Of a DNA stretch of 64,000 nucleotides, positions 34,835-43,191 are shown one piece after another. Source of the stretch: an uncultured Oscillospiraceae bacterium (GTDB taxonomy: Bacteria > Bacillota > Clostridia > Oscillospirales > Oscillospiraceae); the NCBI GenBank assembly GCA_934589525.1, contig CAKTOB010000009.1:1-64000 (forward strand), read 5' to 3'. Each line of letters begins with the position of its first letter. Within the stretch, counting starts at the first letter, position 1. The translations under genes were made by a program, and so were the position numbers. The notes below the pieces were generated by a model. The model saw nothing but the letters and a program-made list of their open reading frames with translations, searched no databases and was not told the DNA's origin.

Positions 34835-36658
34835 ATGTGTGCCATTGCCGGCTGTATCGGTCTGGAACTTTCACAATGTACCGCAGATAAAATGTTAGAA
34901 ACAATGGCCCGCCGTGGGCCGGATGGCCAGGGTCTACAGCGGTTTCCCGGCGGCGTTCTGCTGCATACGAGGCTTGCTGTGATCGACCCAGTGGGTGGCC
35001 AGCAGCCCATGGAGCTGGAATGGGGAGGGGAGAAGTACAGCCTGATCTATAACGGGGAGACATATAATACACAGGAGCTGATGCAAGAGCTGCGAAAACT
35101 GGGCCACTCTTTCCGGACCCATTGCGATACGGAAGTGGTGCTTCACGCCTATGCCCAATGGGGCGGGGAAGCGCTACAGAAAATCAACGGCATTTTTGCG
35201 TTTGCCGTATGGGAGCATGGGGCCCGAAGGCTGTTCCTTGCCCGGGACCGTATGGGCGTAAAACCGTTGTTTTACAGCCAGATCGGGGATGGCTTGCTGT
35301 TTGCTTCGGAAATCAAAACCATACTGGCCCACCCCAAAAGCCGGCCTGTTCTGACCCGGGACGGGGCAGCGCAGCTTCTGCTGTTGGGGCCGGGACGCAA
35401 GCCTGGCAGCGGGGTGTTCCATGGAATCTCTGAATTGGAACCGGGCTGCTGTGCTTGCTTTGAAGCAGGAAAACTCCATGTAGAACGCTATTGGAGTCTA
35501 AAGGACCGTGAACATGGGGAAAGCTTTTCCGAGACGGTGGAGCATACCAGATTCCTGGTGCTGGATGCCATCAAACGACAGATGGTTTCGGATGTGCCCA
35601 TCGGAACGTTTTTATCAGGGGGCCTGGATTCCAGTATTATCAGTGCGGTGTGTGCCGGAGAACTTGGGTTGCGGGGAGAAACACTGAATACATTCTCTGT
35701 TGGCTACCCAAACAATGACATGTATTTTCAGCCGGGGAAATTTCAGCCCTCTTCCGACAGCCATTATATAGAGCAGATGGTGGAATTTTTGCACACGAGG
35801 CAGCATCTGACAGAACTAGGCCCCCAGGTGTTGGTGGGTGCTTTGGAGGAAGCAACCGTTGCGCGGGATTTACCGGGGATGGCCGATGTGGATTTTTCGC
35901 TGCTGGCATTTTGCAAGGCCGTTTCCGAACATGTGAAGGTGGCCTTGTCCGGGGAATGCGCCGATGAATTGTTCGGGGGCTATCCATGGTACAGGGATCC
36001 GGAGGTTCGGGCCCGTACAGGATTTCCCTGGGCCCAGAATACAGAGGATCGGGCATCGATTCTCGCTCCGGAACTGCGACAGGGTCTTGACTGCACAGGA
36101 TATGTTATGGAGGCTTACGAAAAGACCTGCCGGGAAAGTGACATCCTGCCGGAAAACAGTCCCCTGGAACGGCGTATGAAGGAAATGGTCAATTTAAATC
36201 TGCGCTGGTTTATGCAAACGCTTCTGGACCGCAAAGACAGAATGAGCATGTTCAGTGGACTGGAAGTCCGGGTTCCGTTCTGCGATTATAGAATTGCGGA
36301 GTATCTTTATGCTGTACCGTGGGAATACAAAGATCACGGAGGGGAGGAGAAGGGGCTGCTGCGGGCAGCTTGCGGGGAACTGCTTCCCAAGGAAGTGGCC
36401 CACCGGAAAAAGAGCCCCTATCCAAAAACACTGGACCCAACCTATGTGACGTTGCTGGAAAAGCGGCTTAAAATGCTTTTGGACCAGAAAGACGCACTGC
36501 TGTTTCAGCTTGTTGACAAGGGGGCACTAGAGAGCCTTTTGGCCAGGGAAACAGTATGGCCTTGGTATGGACAGCTGATGGGAAGACCACAAAAAATAGC
36601 GTATTTTCTCCAAATAGATTTCTGGCTGAAGAAATACAATATAGAACTAGAATGTTGA
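34835..36658 (+). CDS. asnB: asparagine synthase (glutamine-hydrolysing)
   Basis: 607 aa from ATG 34835 (GAGGAG upstream); the in-frame extension to 34577 is not coding. Catalytic Cys2 in MCAIAGCIG, class II amidotransferase residues RRGPDGQG, then the ATP-pyrophosphatase domain with FLSGGLDSSIISA, LSGECADELFGGYPWY and VRVPFCDYRI. Converts Asp and Gln to Asn using ATP. In some organisms AsnB homologs amidate cell wall; nothing here distinguishes these. Confidence 0.94.
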   Translation: MCAIAGCIGLELSQCTADKMLETMARRGPDGQGLQRFPGGVLLHTRLAVIDPVGGQQPMELEWGGEKYSLIYNGETYNTQELMQELRKLGHSFRTHCDTEVVLHAYAQWGGEALQKINGIFAFAVWEHGARRLFLARDRMGVKPLFYSQIGDGLLFASEIKTILAHPKSRPVLTRDGAAQLLLLGPGRKPGSGVFHGISELEPGCCACFEAGKLHVERYWSLKDREHGESFSETVEHTRFLVLDAIKRQMVSDVPIGTFLSGGLDSSIISAVCAGELGLRGETLNTFSVGYPNNDMYFQPGKFQPSSDSHYIEQMVEFLHTRQHLTELGPQVLVGALEEATVARDLPGMADVDFSLLAFCKAVSEHVKVALSGECADELFGGYPWYRDPEVRARTGFPWAQNTEDRASILAPELRQGLDCTGYVMEAYEKTCRESDILPENSPLERRMKEMVNLNLRWFMQTLLDRKDRMSMFSGLEVRVPFCDYRIAEYLYAVPWEYKDHGGEEKGLLRAACGELLPKEVAHRKKSPYPKTLDPTYVTLLEKRLKMLLDQKDALLFQLVDKGALESLLARETVWPWYGQLMGRPQKIAYFLQIDFWLKKYNIELEC

Positions 36659-37010
36659 ATAAAAACAAGAAAGCAACCAATAGTTGACATACTTACAATC
36701 ATATAAATGAGTTTGCAAATGAATTACTACCTCGCATTATAGGCATTGCGCCCTTACGCAAAAGCATCACTGTAACAAAAGCACCGGGTATGGGCGTGTA
36801 CCGATAAGACGGTAATTTGAGAAAATTACGAAATTGGCATCTGTCAGACAGGAATGGACAAAACAGGCGGCATCCAACCGAAGTTGGATGCCGCCTGTTT
36901 TTGCGCGTTTAATGGTCGAAAAACGCTTGTTTTATGCTCTGTAAGGCAATGATAGTGCAATAGGATGATAACTTTTGCGAGTCCTATTGAAAATGTGACT
37001 ATCTTTGTAA
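36659..37010. other. non-coding gap holding a terminator and a promoter
   Basis: No supported gene. AT-rich, with a strong hairpin at 36860-36901 and the promoter region of the nucleotidyltransferase gene at its right end. The first 200 bases show nothing recognisable; a TTGACA at 36684 lacks a -10 at proper spacing. Confidence 0.5.
36860..36901 (+). terminator. strong intrinsic terminator
   Basis: Perfect 19-bp stem (36860-36878 with 36883-36901), 4-base loop and T5 at the right end. Closes the asnB region; the A-run on the left means it could also serve the minus strand. Confidence 0.85.
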
Positions 37011-37016
37011 TATAAT
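36958..37016 (+). promoter_or_regulatory. promoter with flanking inverted repeat before the nucleotidyltransferase gene
   Basis: TTGAAA (36987-36992), 18-base spacer, TATAAT (37011-37016). A perfect 8-bp inverted repeat CAATAGGA / TCCTATTG (36958-36965, 36982-36989) has its right arm over the -35. Confidence 0.6.
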
Positions 37017-37142
37017 GTGTGTACACACAGGCGAGCGAGAGGTTTGCCGGAGAGAGAATTTATTGTCTTTTGTGTCCAATATGGACAGCGGTCAACAAGT
37101 TTGTTTCGTCGGACAGACTGGAATGAATGGAGGCGAAATGTT

Positions 37143-37940
37143 GTGCAACGTGCAATGGATAAGATGGTTCGCAAAATCAGTAGTATTCTTTCGGATGTTA
37201 AGCCGTCGATTTATTTGTATGGCTCATCCGTCCTAGATGATTTCAAATTGGGATGGAGTGATATTGATATTCTCGTTTTGACGGATAGCAAAATGAATGA
37301 GGGACAGGCACAATCGCTTGTGGGACTTCGGCAAGCGATGCTTGCAGATGAGCCGGGCAATTTCTATTACCGTTCCTTTGAAGGCGGTATGCTCACGTTA
37401 GATGCGTTCCTCTCAGGTGCGTCTGACCGGGTCGTATATTGGGGAACCAGCGGAGAAAGAGTCACCGACCGTTATGTGTCTGACAGCTTTTGCATGGCAG
37501 AGCTGGTCGAGAGCAGCGTTCTTTTGTATGGGGCGGATATTAGAAACAACTTGAATTATCCCGCTTTCAAAGAGCTGTATGCCGATGTGAAACACCACTA
37601 TGAAACAATCAGACAATATGCACAGAGCACCGGACGGAGCTTCTACACATTTGGCTGGCTGCTGGATATTGCACGGTGCATTTATACCCTTCGCACCGGC
37701 AGAATCATCGCAAAGACCGCCGCCGCAGAATGGGCATTGGAAAATAATCTTTGCCCCGATGCAGACGCAATGCAATATGCGTTAAAGGTTCGCAGAAATC
37801 CGCTGAAATATAAGGAGGATAAACTGACCTTTGACTATGCAGAAACACTTGCAGTGCCGATACAGCGCTTTGCAGATGTGCTGGAACATGAACTAGTACA
37901 AGCAAAGGAGATTTCACATGGCCCAGTGGATTTTTTTTGA
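37143..37940 (+). CDS. aminoglycoside-nucleotidyltransferase-like protein
   Basis: 265 aa if GTG 37143 is used (GGAGG 9 bases upstream); ATG 37155 is another possibility, and the open frame extends up to 37017 without a ribosome site. Nucleotidyltransferase motif LYGSSVLDDFKLGWSDIDILVL (about 15-37) with GS and DxD, followed by a helical C-terminal domain as in AadA-type adenylyltransferases. Such proteins adenylate streptomycin/spectinomycin, but distant members exist with no resistance function, so substrate is not claimed. Overlaps the HAD gene by 23 bases. AT-rich cargo islet. Confidence 0.8.
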   Translation: MQRAMDKMVRKISSILSDVKPSIYLYGSSVLDDFKLGWSDIDILVLTDSKMNEGQAQSLVGLRQAMLADEPGNFYYRSFEGGMLTLDAFLSGASDRVVYWGTSGERVTDRYVSDSFCMAELVESSVLLYGADIRNNLNYPAFKELYADVKHHYETIRQYAQSTGRSFYTFGWLLDIARCIYTLRTGRIIAKTAAAEWALENNLCPDADAMQYALKVRRNPLKYKEDKLTFDYAETLAVPIQRFADVLEHELVQAKEISHGPVDFF

Positions 37941-38529
37941 CGTCGGCTCGACACTCGTTGATGAAGCAGCCGCCTACGATCATCGGGTACGAGATATGAT
38001 TTCCGGCACCAGTATCACCTTTCAGGAATTTGACAATGCCCGTATTGCTTTTGCAAAGCAAGGTCTTGATGGCAATTCTGTCGCGATCAAGCATTTTGGA
38101 TTAACGAAAACGCCGTGGCACCCGGAAGATGAAGTTCCCTACTCTGATGCACACAACACACTGGCTGCTCTCTGTGGTAAAGGGTATCAACTTGGGATTA
38201 TCGCAAATCAGAGTTCTGGAACAGCCGAACGCCTAGAGCTTTGGGGCTTACGGAAGTTCTTTGGCGTGATTGCTGCATCCGCAGAAATCGGATATGCCAA
38301 ACCGAACAAGAAAATTTTTGAAAGAGCATTTGAAATCGCAGGGTGCTGTGCCGAGAAAAGCGTGATGGTCGGTGATCGGCTGGACAATGATATGATCCCT
38401 GCCAAAGCACTGGGTATGAAAACTGTTTGGATTCAGAACGGGCTTGCAAAATATCAAGGTGCAGAGTTCGGTGAAGGGATTGTGGATTATCAGATCAAGA
38501 AGCTATCTGAGCTGCTTTGTATTTTATAG
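37918..38529 (+). CDS. HAD-family hydrolase
   Basis: 203 aa, subfamily IA. Motif I FFDVGSTLVD (nucleophile Asp, but Gly at the usual second Asp position, as in the 'DxGxT' subgroup), motif II IIANQSSG, motif III YAKPNKKIFERA, motif IV MVGDRLDNDMIPA. Likely a small-molecule phosphatase. Starts inside the nucleotidyltransferase gene, AAGGAG upstream. Confidence 0.87.
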   Translation: MAQWIFFDVGSTLVDEAAAYDHRVRDMISGTSITFQEFDNARIAFAKQGLDGNSVAIKHFGLTKTPWHPEDEVPYSDAHNTLAALCGKGYQLGIIANQSSGTAERLELWGLRKFFGVIAASAEIGYAKPNKKIFERAFEIAGCCAEKSVMVGDRLDNDMIPAKALGMKTVWIQNGLAKYQGAEFGEGIVDYQIKKLSELLCIL

Positions 38530-38551
38530 AACAAGCAAGTGAGGAAATTTT

Positions 38552-38755
38552 ATGCCGGATAACAGAAATCGCAAGCGACCAATACAGGTCAAATTCTTTG
38601 TAGACGAAAAAGAGCTTGCTGACATTTTTTCACGAGTGGGCACCGCCGTGCATTGCTTGCCAACTCCATCTATAGGGTTAGCAAGCAAACTGGATTTTGC
38701 AAAAATCGCAGAGTGTACATACACCTGCTGTGCTTGCTATTCGTCCTATCCATAA
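38552..38755 (+). pseudogene. decayed MobC-like mobilization protein fragment
   Basis: 67-codon frame. Only the first 25 codons (MPDNRNRKRPIQVKFFVDEK) resemble the N-terminus of MobC-type relaxosome proteins of clostridial integrative elements; after ELADI the frame enters sequence full of inverted repeats and Cys-rich nonsense. Interpreted as a truncated remnant left by a mobile element that brought the neighbouring genes. Confidence 0.5.
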
Positions 38756-38763
38756 TAGCAAGC
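38653..38763. repeat. clustered GCAAGC inverted repeats in mobilization remnant
   Basis: TTGCTTGC (38653-38660) pairs with GCAAGCAA (38681-38688); GCTTGCTATT (38732-38741) pairs perfectly with AATAGCAAGC (38754-38763). Such nested repeats next to a mobC remnant could be an old transfer origin or recombination site. Confidence 0.5.
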
Positions 38764-38819
38764 GCCATTTTCCGAATGGAAATAGGCGGAAACCGCCGCC
38801 TTGTCTGCAAAAAAGCGAA

Positions 38820-38881
38820 ACGGACGGACGGAAGTCAATGGCGGCGCAGCCGTTCACCTTGACCATTGACGGCGTCCGTCT
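38820..38881. repeat. long inverted repeat before NUDIX gene
   Basis: GTCAATGG pairs with CCATTGAC, extended outward by imperfect CGGACGG / CCGTCTG segments. No T-run. Probably part of the mobile-element remnant. Confidence 0.5.
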
Positions 38882-38923
38882 GTTTTGCTATCTCAAAAAA
38901 CATTCGTGCTAAGGAGAAATATC

Positions 38924-39376
38924 ATGAGAGCGCCATTTCAAATTCTTTCCATACCATACCGTATCATCAATCGTTGTCCATATTATTGTGTCTTCCATCG
39001 TGCAGATCACGACCAATGGCAGTTTATTGCCGGGGGCGGTGAGGATAACGAAACGCCATTTGAAGCGGCAAAAAGAGAAACCTTTGAAGAAGGTGGAGTG
39101 TGCTCTGACAAGTGGGTGGAACTTAAGAGTTTGGCATATATTCCTGCTATAGTTATATCGGAAAAGCACCGCCGGCATTGGGGCAAGGATATCTATGTCA
39201 TTCCTGAATACACTTTCGGCTTTGAGTGCCGAAACGATATTGAACTTTCTTACGAACATACCGAGTGCGTTTGGCTGACCTATGAAGAAACAACGAATAA
39301 ACTGAAATGGGATTCAAATCGCACAGCACTGTTTGAATTGAATTGCCGTTTGATGGAAGAAAATCGAAGTGAATAA
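38924..39376 (+). CDS. NUDIX hydrolase
   Basis: 150 aa from ATG 38924 (AAGGAG 7 bases upstream). Complete Nudix box: GGGEDNETPFEAAKRETFEEGG. Preceded by a strand-rich N-terminus YCVFHRADHDQWQFIAGG, the common layout of (d)NTP or nucleotide-sugar pyrophosphohydrolases. Substrate not deducible. Last gene of the AT-rich cargo islet. Confidence 0.88.
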   Translation: MRAPFQILSIPYRIINRCPYYCVFHRADHDQWQFIAGGGEDNETPFEAAKRETFEEGGVCSDKWVELKSLAYIPAIVISEKHRRHWGKDIYVIPEYTFGFECRNDIELSYEHTECVWLTYEETTNKLKWDSNRTALFELNCRLMEENRSE

Positions 39377-39456
39377 AAGAATTGAATTTTGTTGTCTTAC
39401 CGGCAGAACGTATCAGCTCGGTGCTTTTTGTATAAAGGCAGTTCATGGCCTTTCAG

Positions 39457-39975
39457 TTATTCCAACAAAAACCCCTTGCGGCGAAGTTCCTGGGCAATCA
39501 GCTCCAGGAGCTTTTCTGAAGGAGCCGCTACCGTGTGGTAGTGGCAATCGTCCGTTAGTATTTTCAGGGGATTGTCCCTGGACCGCAGAAGCTTGGCATA
39601 GAAATCCTGGGCATCCTGTTTGCTTTCAATCATCAGATCTACCCGAATCTGCCCGTATAATTCATGCTCTACAACTACATCCAGGATTTTTCCACCGAAA
39701 TCCAGTACGGCCATAAACTCCTCCAGTACCTGTTCTGTGGTGTGGCGGACAAAAAACACACGTTTCGGGAAAGAATCTGTTTCGCTTTTTTGACGGATCA
39801 AATACCCTCGGTTGGTAGAGAGAATGTCATAGTTTTCGGCCCGCATCAGTGCAATGTCCTGGACGATCACCTGGCGGCTTACATGAAACTGTCCAGCCAG
39901 CGCAGCCCCGGACAGGGGCGTGGTCTGTGTTTTTAATAATTGAAGGATCTCATATCTGCGTTCCTCACCGGACAC
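39457..39975 (-). CDS. niaR: NiaR-type transcriptional repressor (HTH_11 + 3H domain)
   Basis: 172 aa from GTG 39975, with GAGG 8 bases upstream; a GTG at 40023 would add 16 residues. Winged HTH (about 1-60: RRYEILQLLKTQTTPLSGAALAGQFHVSRQVIVQDIALMR) followed by a 3H domain with the family's His residues (VRHTTEQ, VEHELYGQ, CHYHTV). In Firmicutes NiaR (YrxA) binds nicotinate and represses niacin transport and NAD synthesis genes. Divergent from the PTS EIIC-like gene, whose promoter carries an operator-like sequence at the transcription start. Confidence 0.85.
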   Translation of the reverse strand: MSGEERRYEILQLLKTQTTPLSGAALAGQFHVSRQVIVQDIALMRAENYDILSTNRGYLIRQKSETDSFPKRVFFVRHTTEQVLEEFMAVLDFGGKILDVVVEHELYGQIRVDLMIESKQDAQDFYAKLLRSRDNPLKILTDDCHYHTVAAPSEKLLELIAQELRRKGFLLE

Positions 39976-40037
39976 GGTCAACACCTCGTCTTTCTGCCCT
40001 TTTTGTATCATATTTCTCGCCACAAGTCAAATAATTC

Positions 40038-40084
40038 TTGACATATGGAAGGGAGTGAATATAATGGTGTCTAGTTAACTGACA
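40038..40084 (+). promoter_or_regulatory. promoter and putative NiaR operator
   Basis: TTGACA (40038-40043), 16-base spacer, TATAAT (40060-40065). Just after the -10, TGTC (40068-40071) and GACA (40081-40084) flank the perfect palindrome AGTTAACT (40073-40080), covering the expected transcription start. Confidence 0.65.
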
Positions 40085-40110
40085 AGACAGTAAGAAAGAG
40101 GAAGGATTTT

Positions 40111-41190
40111 ATGAACGCATTTCTAAAAAGAAAAAATATCGTCTTCTCCGCAAAGCGATATGGAATCGATGCCATGGGTGCCATGGCCCAGGGCCTGTTT
40201 TGTTCTCTTCTCATCGGAACCATTGTAAAGACGCTGGGGCAGCAGTTGAACATTCCATTTTTGATGGATGTAGGCGGATATGCCGCGGCTATGAGCGGTC
40301 CTGCTATGGCCATTGCCATTGGCTATGCACTACAGGCTCCGCCCCTGGTCCTGTTTTCTCTGGCGACTGTTGGGTATGCGGCCAATAAGTTGGGCTCCAC
40401 GACGCTTTCCGGTGCGGCCGGTGCAGGCGGGCCTTTGGCGGTGCTCCTGATTGCCATTGCAGCGGCAGAGTTTGGCAAGGCTGTGTCCAAGGAGACAAAG
40501 GTCGATATTCTGGTAACGCCTTTGGTCACGATCCTGGTGGGTGTGGCTCTTTCCGCATGGATCGCCCCGGCCATTGGAACTGCTGCTTCTTCGGTAGGCG
40601 AGTTTGTAAAGTGGGCCACGGTTCTGCAGCCCTTCTGGATGGGAATCTTGGTATCCGTCGTCATTGGCATTGCGCTGACATTGCCCATCTCCTCTGCGGC
40701 CATCTGTGCGGCTCTGGGGCTTACAGGCCTGGCCGGTGGTGCCGCGGTAGCAGGGTGCTGTGCGCAGATGGTTGGCTTTGCGGTGATGTCCTTCCGGGAG
40801 AACCGGTGGGGTGGACTGGTCAGCCAGGGCCTGGGAACCTCGATGCTCCAGATGGGAAATATCGTGAGAAATCCCAAAATTTGGATCCCGCCGATCCTGG
40901 CTTCTGCCATTACCGGCCCCATTGCCACCTGTCTGTTCCATCTCCAGATGAATGACCCCTCCGGCGGTGTTGCTTCCGGTATGGGCACCTGCGGTATGGT
41001 CGGCCCCATCGGCGTCTATGCCGGCTGGGTCAATGATGTAGCCAGTGGTATGAAAACGGCCATTACCGGTGCGGACTACCTGGGAATGCTGCTGATCTGC
41101 TTTGTGTTGCCTGCGGTCCTCACATGGGCCTTTGCGGAGCTGCTCCGCAAAATGGGCTGGATCGGTGAAAATGATTTGAAACTGGATTAA
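40111..41190 (+). CDS. PTS_EIIC_2-family membrane transporter
   Basis: 359 aa, about ten hydrophobic segments rich in Gly/Ala. Features such as GLFCSLLIGTIVKTLGQQL, ISSAAICAALGLTGLAGGAAVAGCCAQMVGFA and SGMGTCGMVGPIGVY belong to the PTS_EIIC_2 (DUF) family, which resembles sugar PTS permeases but usually lacks linked EIIA/EIIB, as here. Given the divergent NiaR-like gene, a role in uptake of a niacin-type vitamin or precursor is an inference worth testing. Monocistronic with terminator at 41192. Confidence 0.8.
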   Translation: MNAFLKRKNIVFSAKRYGIDAMGAMAQGLFCSLLIGTIVKTLGQQLNIPFLMDVGGYAAAMSGPAMAIAIGYALQAPPLVLFSLATVGYAANKLGSTTLSGAAGAGGPLAVLLIAIAAAEFGKAVSKETKVDILVTPLVTILVGVALSAWIAPAIGTAASSVGEFVKWATVLQPFWMGILVSVVIGIALTLPISSAAICAALGLTGLAGGAAVAGCCAQMVGFAVMSFRENRWGGLVSQGLGTSMLQMGNIVRNPKIWIPPILASAITGPIATCLFHLQMNDPSGGVASGMGTCGMVGPIGVYAGWVNDVASGMKTAITGADYLGMLLICFVLPAVLTWAFAELLRKMGWIGENDLKLD

Positions 41191-41191
41191 G

Positions 41192-41226
41192 TTATCCCCC
41201 GGCGCTTGAAAGGCGCCGGGGGATAA
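41192..41226 (+). terminator. terminator of the transporter gene
   Basis: 14-bp GC-rich stem (41192-41205 with 41213-41226), 7-base loop, weak T-run. Lies between convergent genes. Confidence 0.75.
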
Positions 41227-41264
41227 ACTTTAGAAAAAGCCTATATTTTTAGTCCTAAATCTGG

Positions 41265-41861
41265 CTACATATCAATAGCCGGATTCATAAAATAAACATT
41301 CCGCTGATTCAGCTTTTCCCGCAGCAGCTGCATAGCCTCACCAAATCTCTGGAAATGCACGATTTCTCTTTCCCGTAGGAACCGGATAACATCATTGACA
41401 TCCGGATCATCACTGAGCCGTAAAATGTTGTCATAGGTGACCCGTGCCTTTTGCTCTGCGGCCAAATCCTCAGTCAAATCCGCAATCGGATCCCCTTTAA
41501 CGGCCATAGACCCCGCATTCCACGGAAATCCTGCCGCGGCATTGGGATAAACGCCCACAGTGTGATCCACAAAATAGGGCGCAAATACCGGGTCTTTGTA
41601 TTGGTTCTCTTTCAGGTTCCTGGTCAACTGATGCACAATGGCCCCAACCATTTCCAGATGGCCCAGTTCTTCGGTGCCTATATCCGTCAGCAGCCCTTTC
41701 AGCTCATCAAATGGCATGGAATAACGCTGGGACAAATAGCGCAGACTGGCCCCCAACTCTCCATCGGGGCCGCCGTACTGGGAAATGATGATCCTTGCAA
41801 GGTATGGATTGGGTTGACGGATTTTTACTGGATATTGGAGATTCTTTTCATATCGAAACAT
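41265..41861 (-). CDS. cotJC: spore coat protein CotJC (manganese-catalase-like)
   Basis: 198 aa. Four-helix di-metal fold with the ligands in TEELGHLEMVGAIVHQL and AEQKARVTYDNIL and REREIVHFQRFGEA; family N-terminus YEKNLQYPVKI and the FAPYFVDHTVGVYP loop. CotJC is a structural coat protein related to Mn catalase, expressed in the mother cell under SigE. Last gene of the cotJ operon. Confidence 0.93.
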   Translation of the reverse strand: MFRYEKNLQYPVKIRQPNPYLARIIISQYGGPDGELGASLRYLSQRYSMPFDELKGLLTDIGTEELGHLEMVGAIVHQLTRNLKENQYKDPVFAPYFVDHTVGVYPNAAAGFPWNAGSMAVKGDPIADLTEDLAAEQKARVTYDNILRLSDDPDVNDVIRFLREREIVHFQRFGEAMQLLREKLNQRNVYFMNPAIDM

Positions 41862-41864
41862 AAT

Positions 41865-42311
41865 TTATTCCCCCTTATTTGCGGCAAATTCCCAGGGCCA
41901 AGGATCATCCAGCCAAGCATAGGTGCCGTTTTGACTTGGTGCCGTGTGATTCAAAGGACGAATTTGTTGCTGGTAGGCCGTTGCGCATTTTTGATACATT
42001 TCTTGGTATTGTCTGTAAAGCTCCAGAGCTTCCGCATCTTCCGGATGGGTGTCCAGGTAAAGCGCAAGTTCCTGCACCGCAAACGCCAGCACCTGTAATT
42101 CGGATAGAGGTGTGACGGGCAGATTGTTTTTGTTGACAATTCCAAGTAAAGGCAGGTCCAGCCCCGGGTAGAGGGTCCCTCGAACGAGTGCTTTCCTTGG
42201 CTCATAGCGAACCGGACCCTCCAATTGGAAGGGAACATAGGGGTTCGCCAACGGCGCCGCGCCGGGTAGGCGGCCCTCTGCGCAAGAGGACTGGTTCATT
42301 TTGGAAATCAA
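41865..42311 (-). CDS. fused CotJA-CotJB spore coat protein
   Basis: 148 aa. N-terminal part about 20-65 (LANPYVPFQ...RYEPRKALVRGTLYPGLDLPL) matches CotJA; the rest (LQVLAFAVQELALYLDTHPEDAEALELYRQYQEMYQKC...YAWLDDPWPWE) matches CotJB, in one reading frame. In Bacillus these are separate genes. Start is TTG 42311 (GGGGGAG 5 bases upstream); ATG 42299 is too far from the ribosome site. Stop is 3 bases before cotJC. Confidence 0.88.
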   Translation of the reverse strand: MISKMNQSSCAEGRLPGAAPLANPYVPFQLEGPVRYEPRKALVRGTLYPGLDLPLLGIVNKNNLPVTPLSELQVLAFAVQELALYLDTHPEDAEALELYRQYQEMYQKCATAYQQQIRPLNHTAPSQNGTYAWLDDPWPWEFAANKGE

Positions 42312-42360
42312 AGTAACTCCCCCTCGAAATTCATTTAGAAAAGTGATTCCGAGTCATACT

Positions 42361-43134
42361 ATGCTGTTTTCCCGCTTCTGTGTGCATAGGCATGGGCAGA
42401 GAACGTATATTGAAGATGGGGTGGTTTATGTGGAAAGAAGGCAAGGACTGTATCGACTGTTCCTATGCTATGCGGTTGTTTTTACGCTGGCTTCCATTGG
42501 AATATGGGGCGGGTCACAGGCTGTTTCCCTTATTCAAGAGCAGATGCCGGTTCGGCGAAAACATATGATCATTATTGATCCGGGACACGGTGGGGAGGAT
42601 GGCGGCGCAATCAGCTGCACGGGACGACCGGAGAGCGCCTATAATTTGGAAATTGCGCTGCGCCTGGAGGAAATGATGCGGTTGCTGGGCTATCGGACCT
42701 ATATGATCCGGACAACAGATACGGCGATATATCAAAAAGGGGAGACGCTGGCACAAAAGAAAATCAATGACTTAAAAAATCGTGTTCAAATCGTCAATAA
42801 AACAGAAGACGCAATACTTTTGAGCATTCACCAAAACTATTTTCCACAGGAAAAATTCTCCGGCGCCCAGGTGTTTTACGCGGGCAATGAGGAAAGCAGA
42901 CAACTGGCCGAAGGCATTCAAGAATCCTTTTTAAGCACATTAAACCCCGGAAGTCATCGAAAAATGAAACCTGGGAAAGGAATATATCTGCTCGAAAAAT
43001 GCGAAAAAACCGGTGTTTTGATAGAATGTGGCTTCTTATCAAACATGCGGGAGGAAAAGGAACTGTCGCAGCCGGAATACCAAAAAGCAATTGCGGCGGT
43101 CATAGGGACATCTGTCAGCAGGAAACTGTCTTGA
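42361..43134 (+). CDS. N-acetylmuramoyl-L-alanine amidase, CwlD-type
   Basis: 257 aa from ATG 42361; start uncertain since neither this ATG nor a TTG at 42301 has a good ribosome site. One membrane segment about residues 35-55 and a zinc amidase_3 domain: IIIDPGHGGEDGGAIS, NLEIALRLEEMM, LLSIHQNYF, and the catalytic Glu in VLIECGFLSN. CwlD works in the mother cell to make muramic delta-lactam of the spore cortex; location beside cotJ fits a sporulation role. Confidence 0.88.
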   Translation: MLFSRFCVHRHGQRTYIEDGVVYVERRQGLYRLFLCYAVVFTLASIGIWGGSQAVSLIQEQMPVRRKHMIIIDPGHGGEDGGAISCTGRPESAYNLEIALRLEEMMRLLGYRTYMIRTTDTAIYQKGETLAQKKINDLKNRVQIVNKTEDAILLSIHQNYFPQEKFSGAQVFYAGNEESRQLAEGIQESFLSTLNPGSHRKMKPGKGIYLLEKCEKTGVLIECGFLSNMREEKELSQPEYQKAIAAVIGTSVSRKLS

Positions 43135-43159
43135 CCGCGTCATCTCCATTTGCTATAAT
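43131..43159 (+). promoter_or_regulatory. promoter of radA
   Basis: TTGACC (43131-43136), 17-base spacer, TATAAT (43154-43159), overlapping the end of the amidase gene. Confidence 0.75.
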
Positions 43160-43191
43160 TAGAGCATCGAAAAGAGGAATGGAGATTTGCT

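Noticed and set aside
36684..36707. TTGACA...TATAAA as a promoter after asnB
   Set aside because: Spacer is 12 bases, too short for sigma-A.
37017..37142. N-terminal extension of the nucleotidyltransferase to 37017
   Set aside because: It begins inside the -10 region, lacks a ribosome site and is outside the family's domain.
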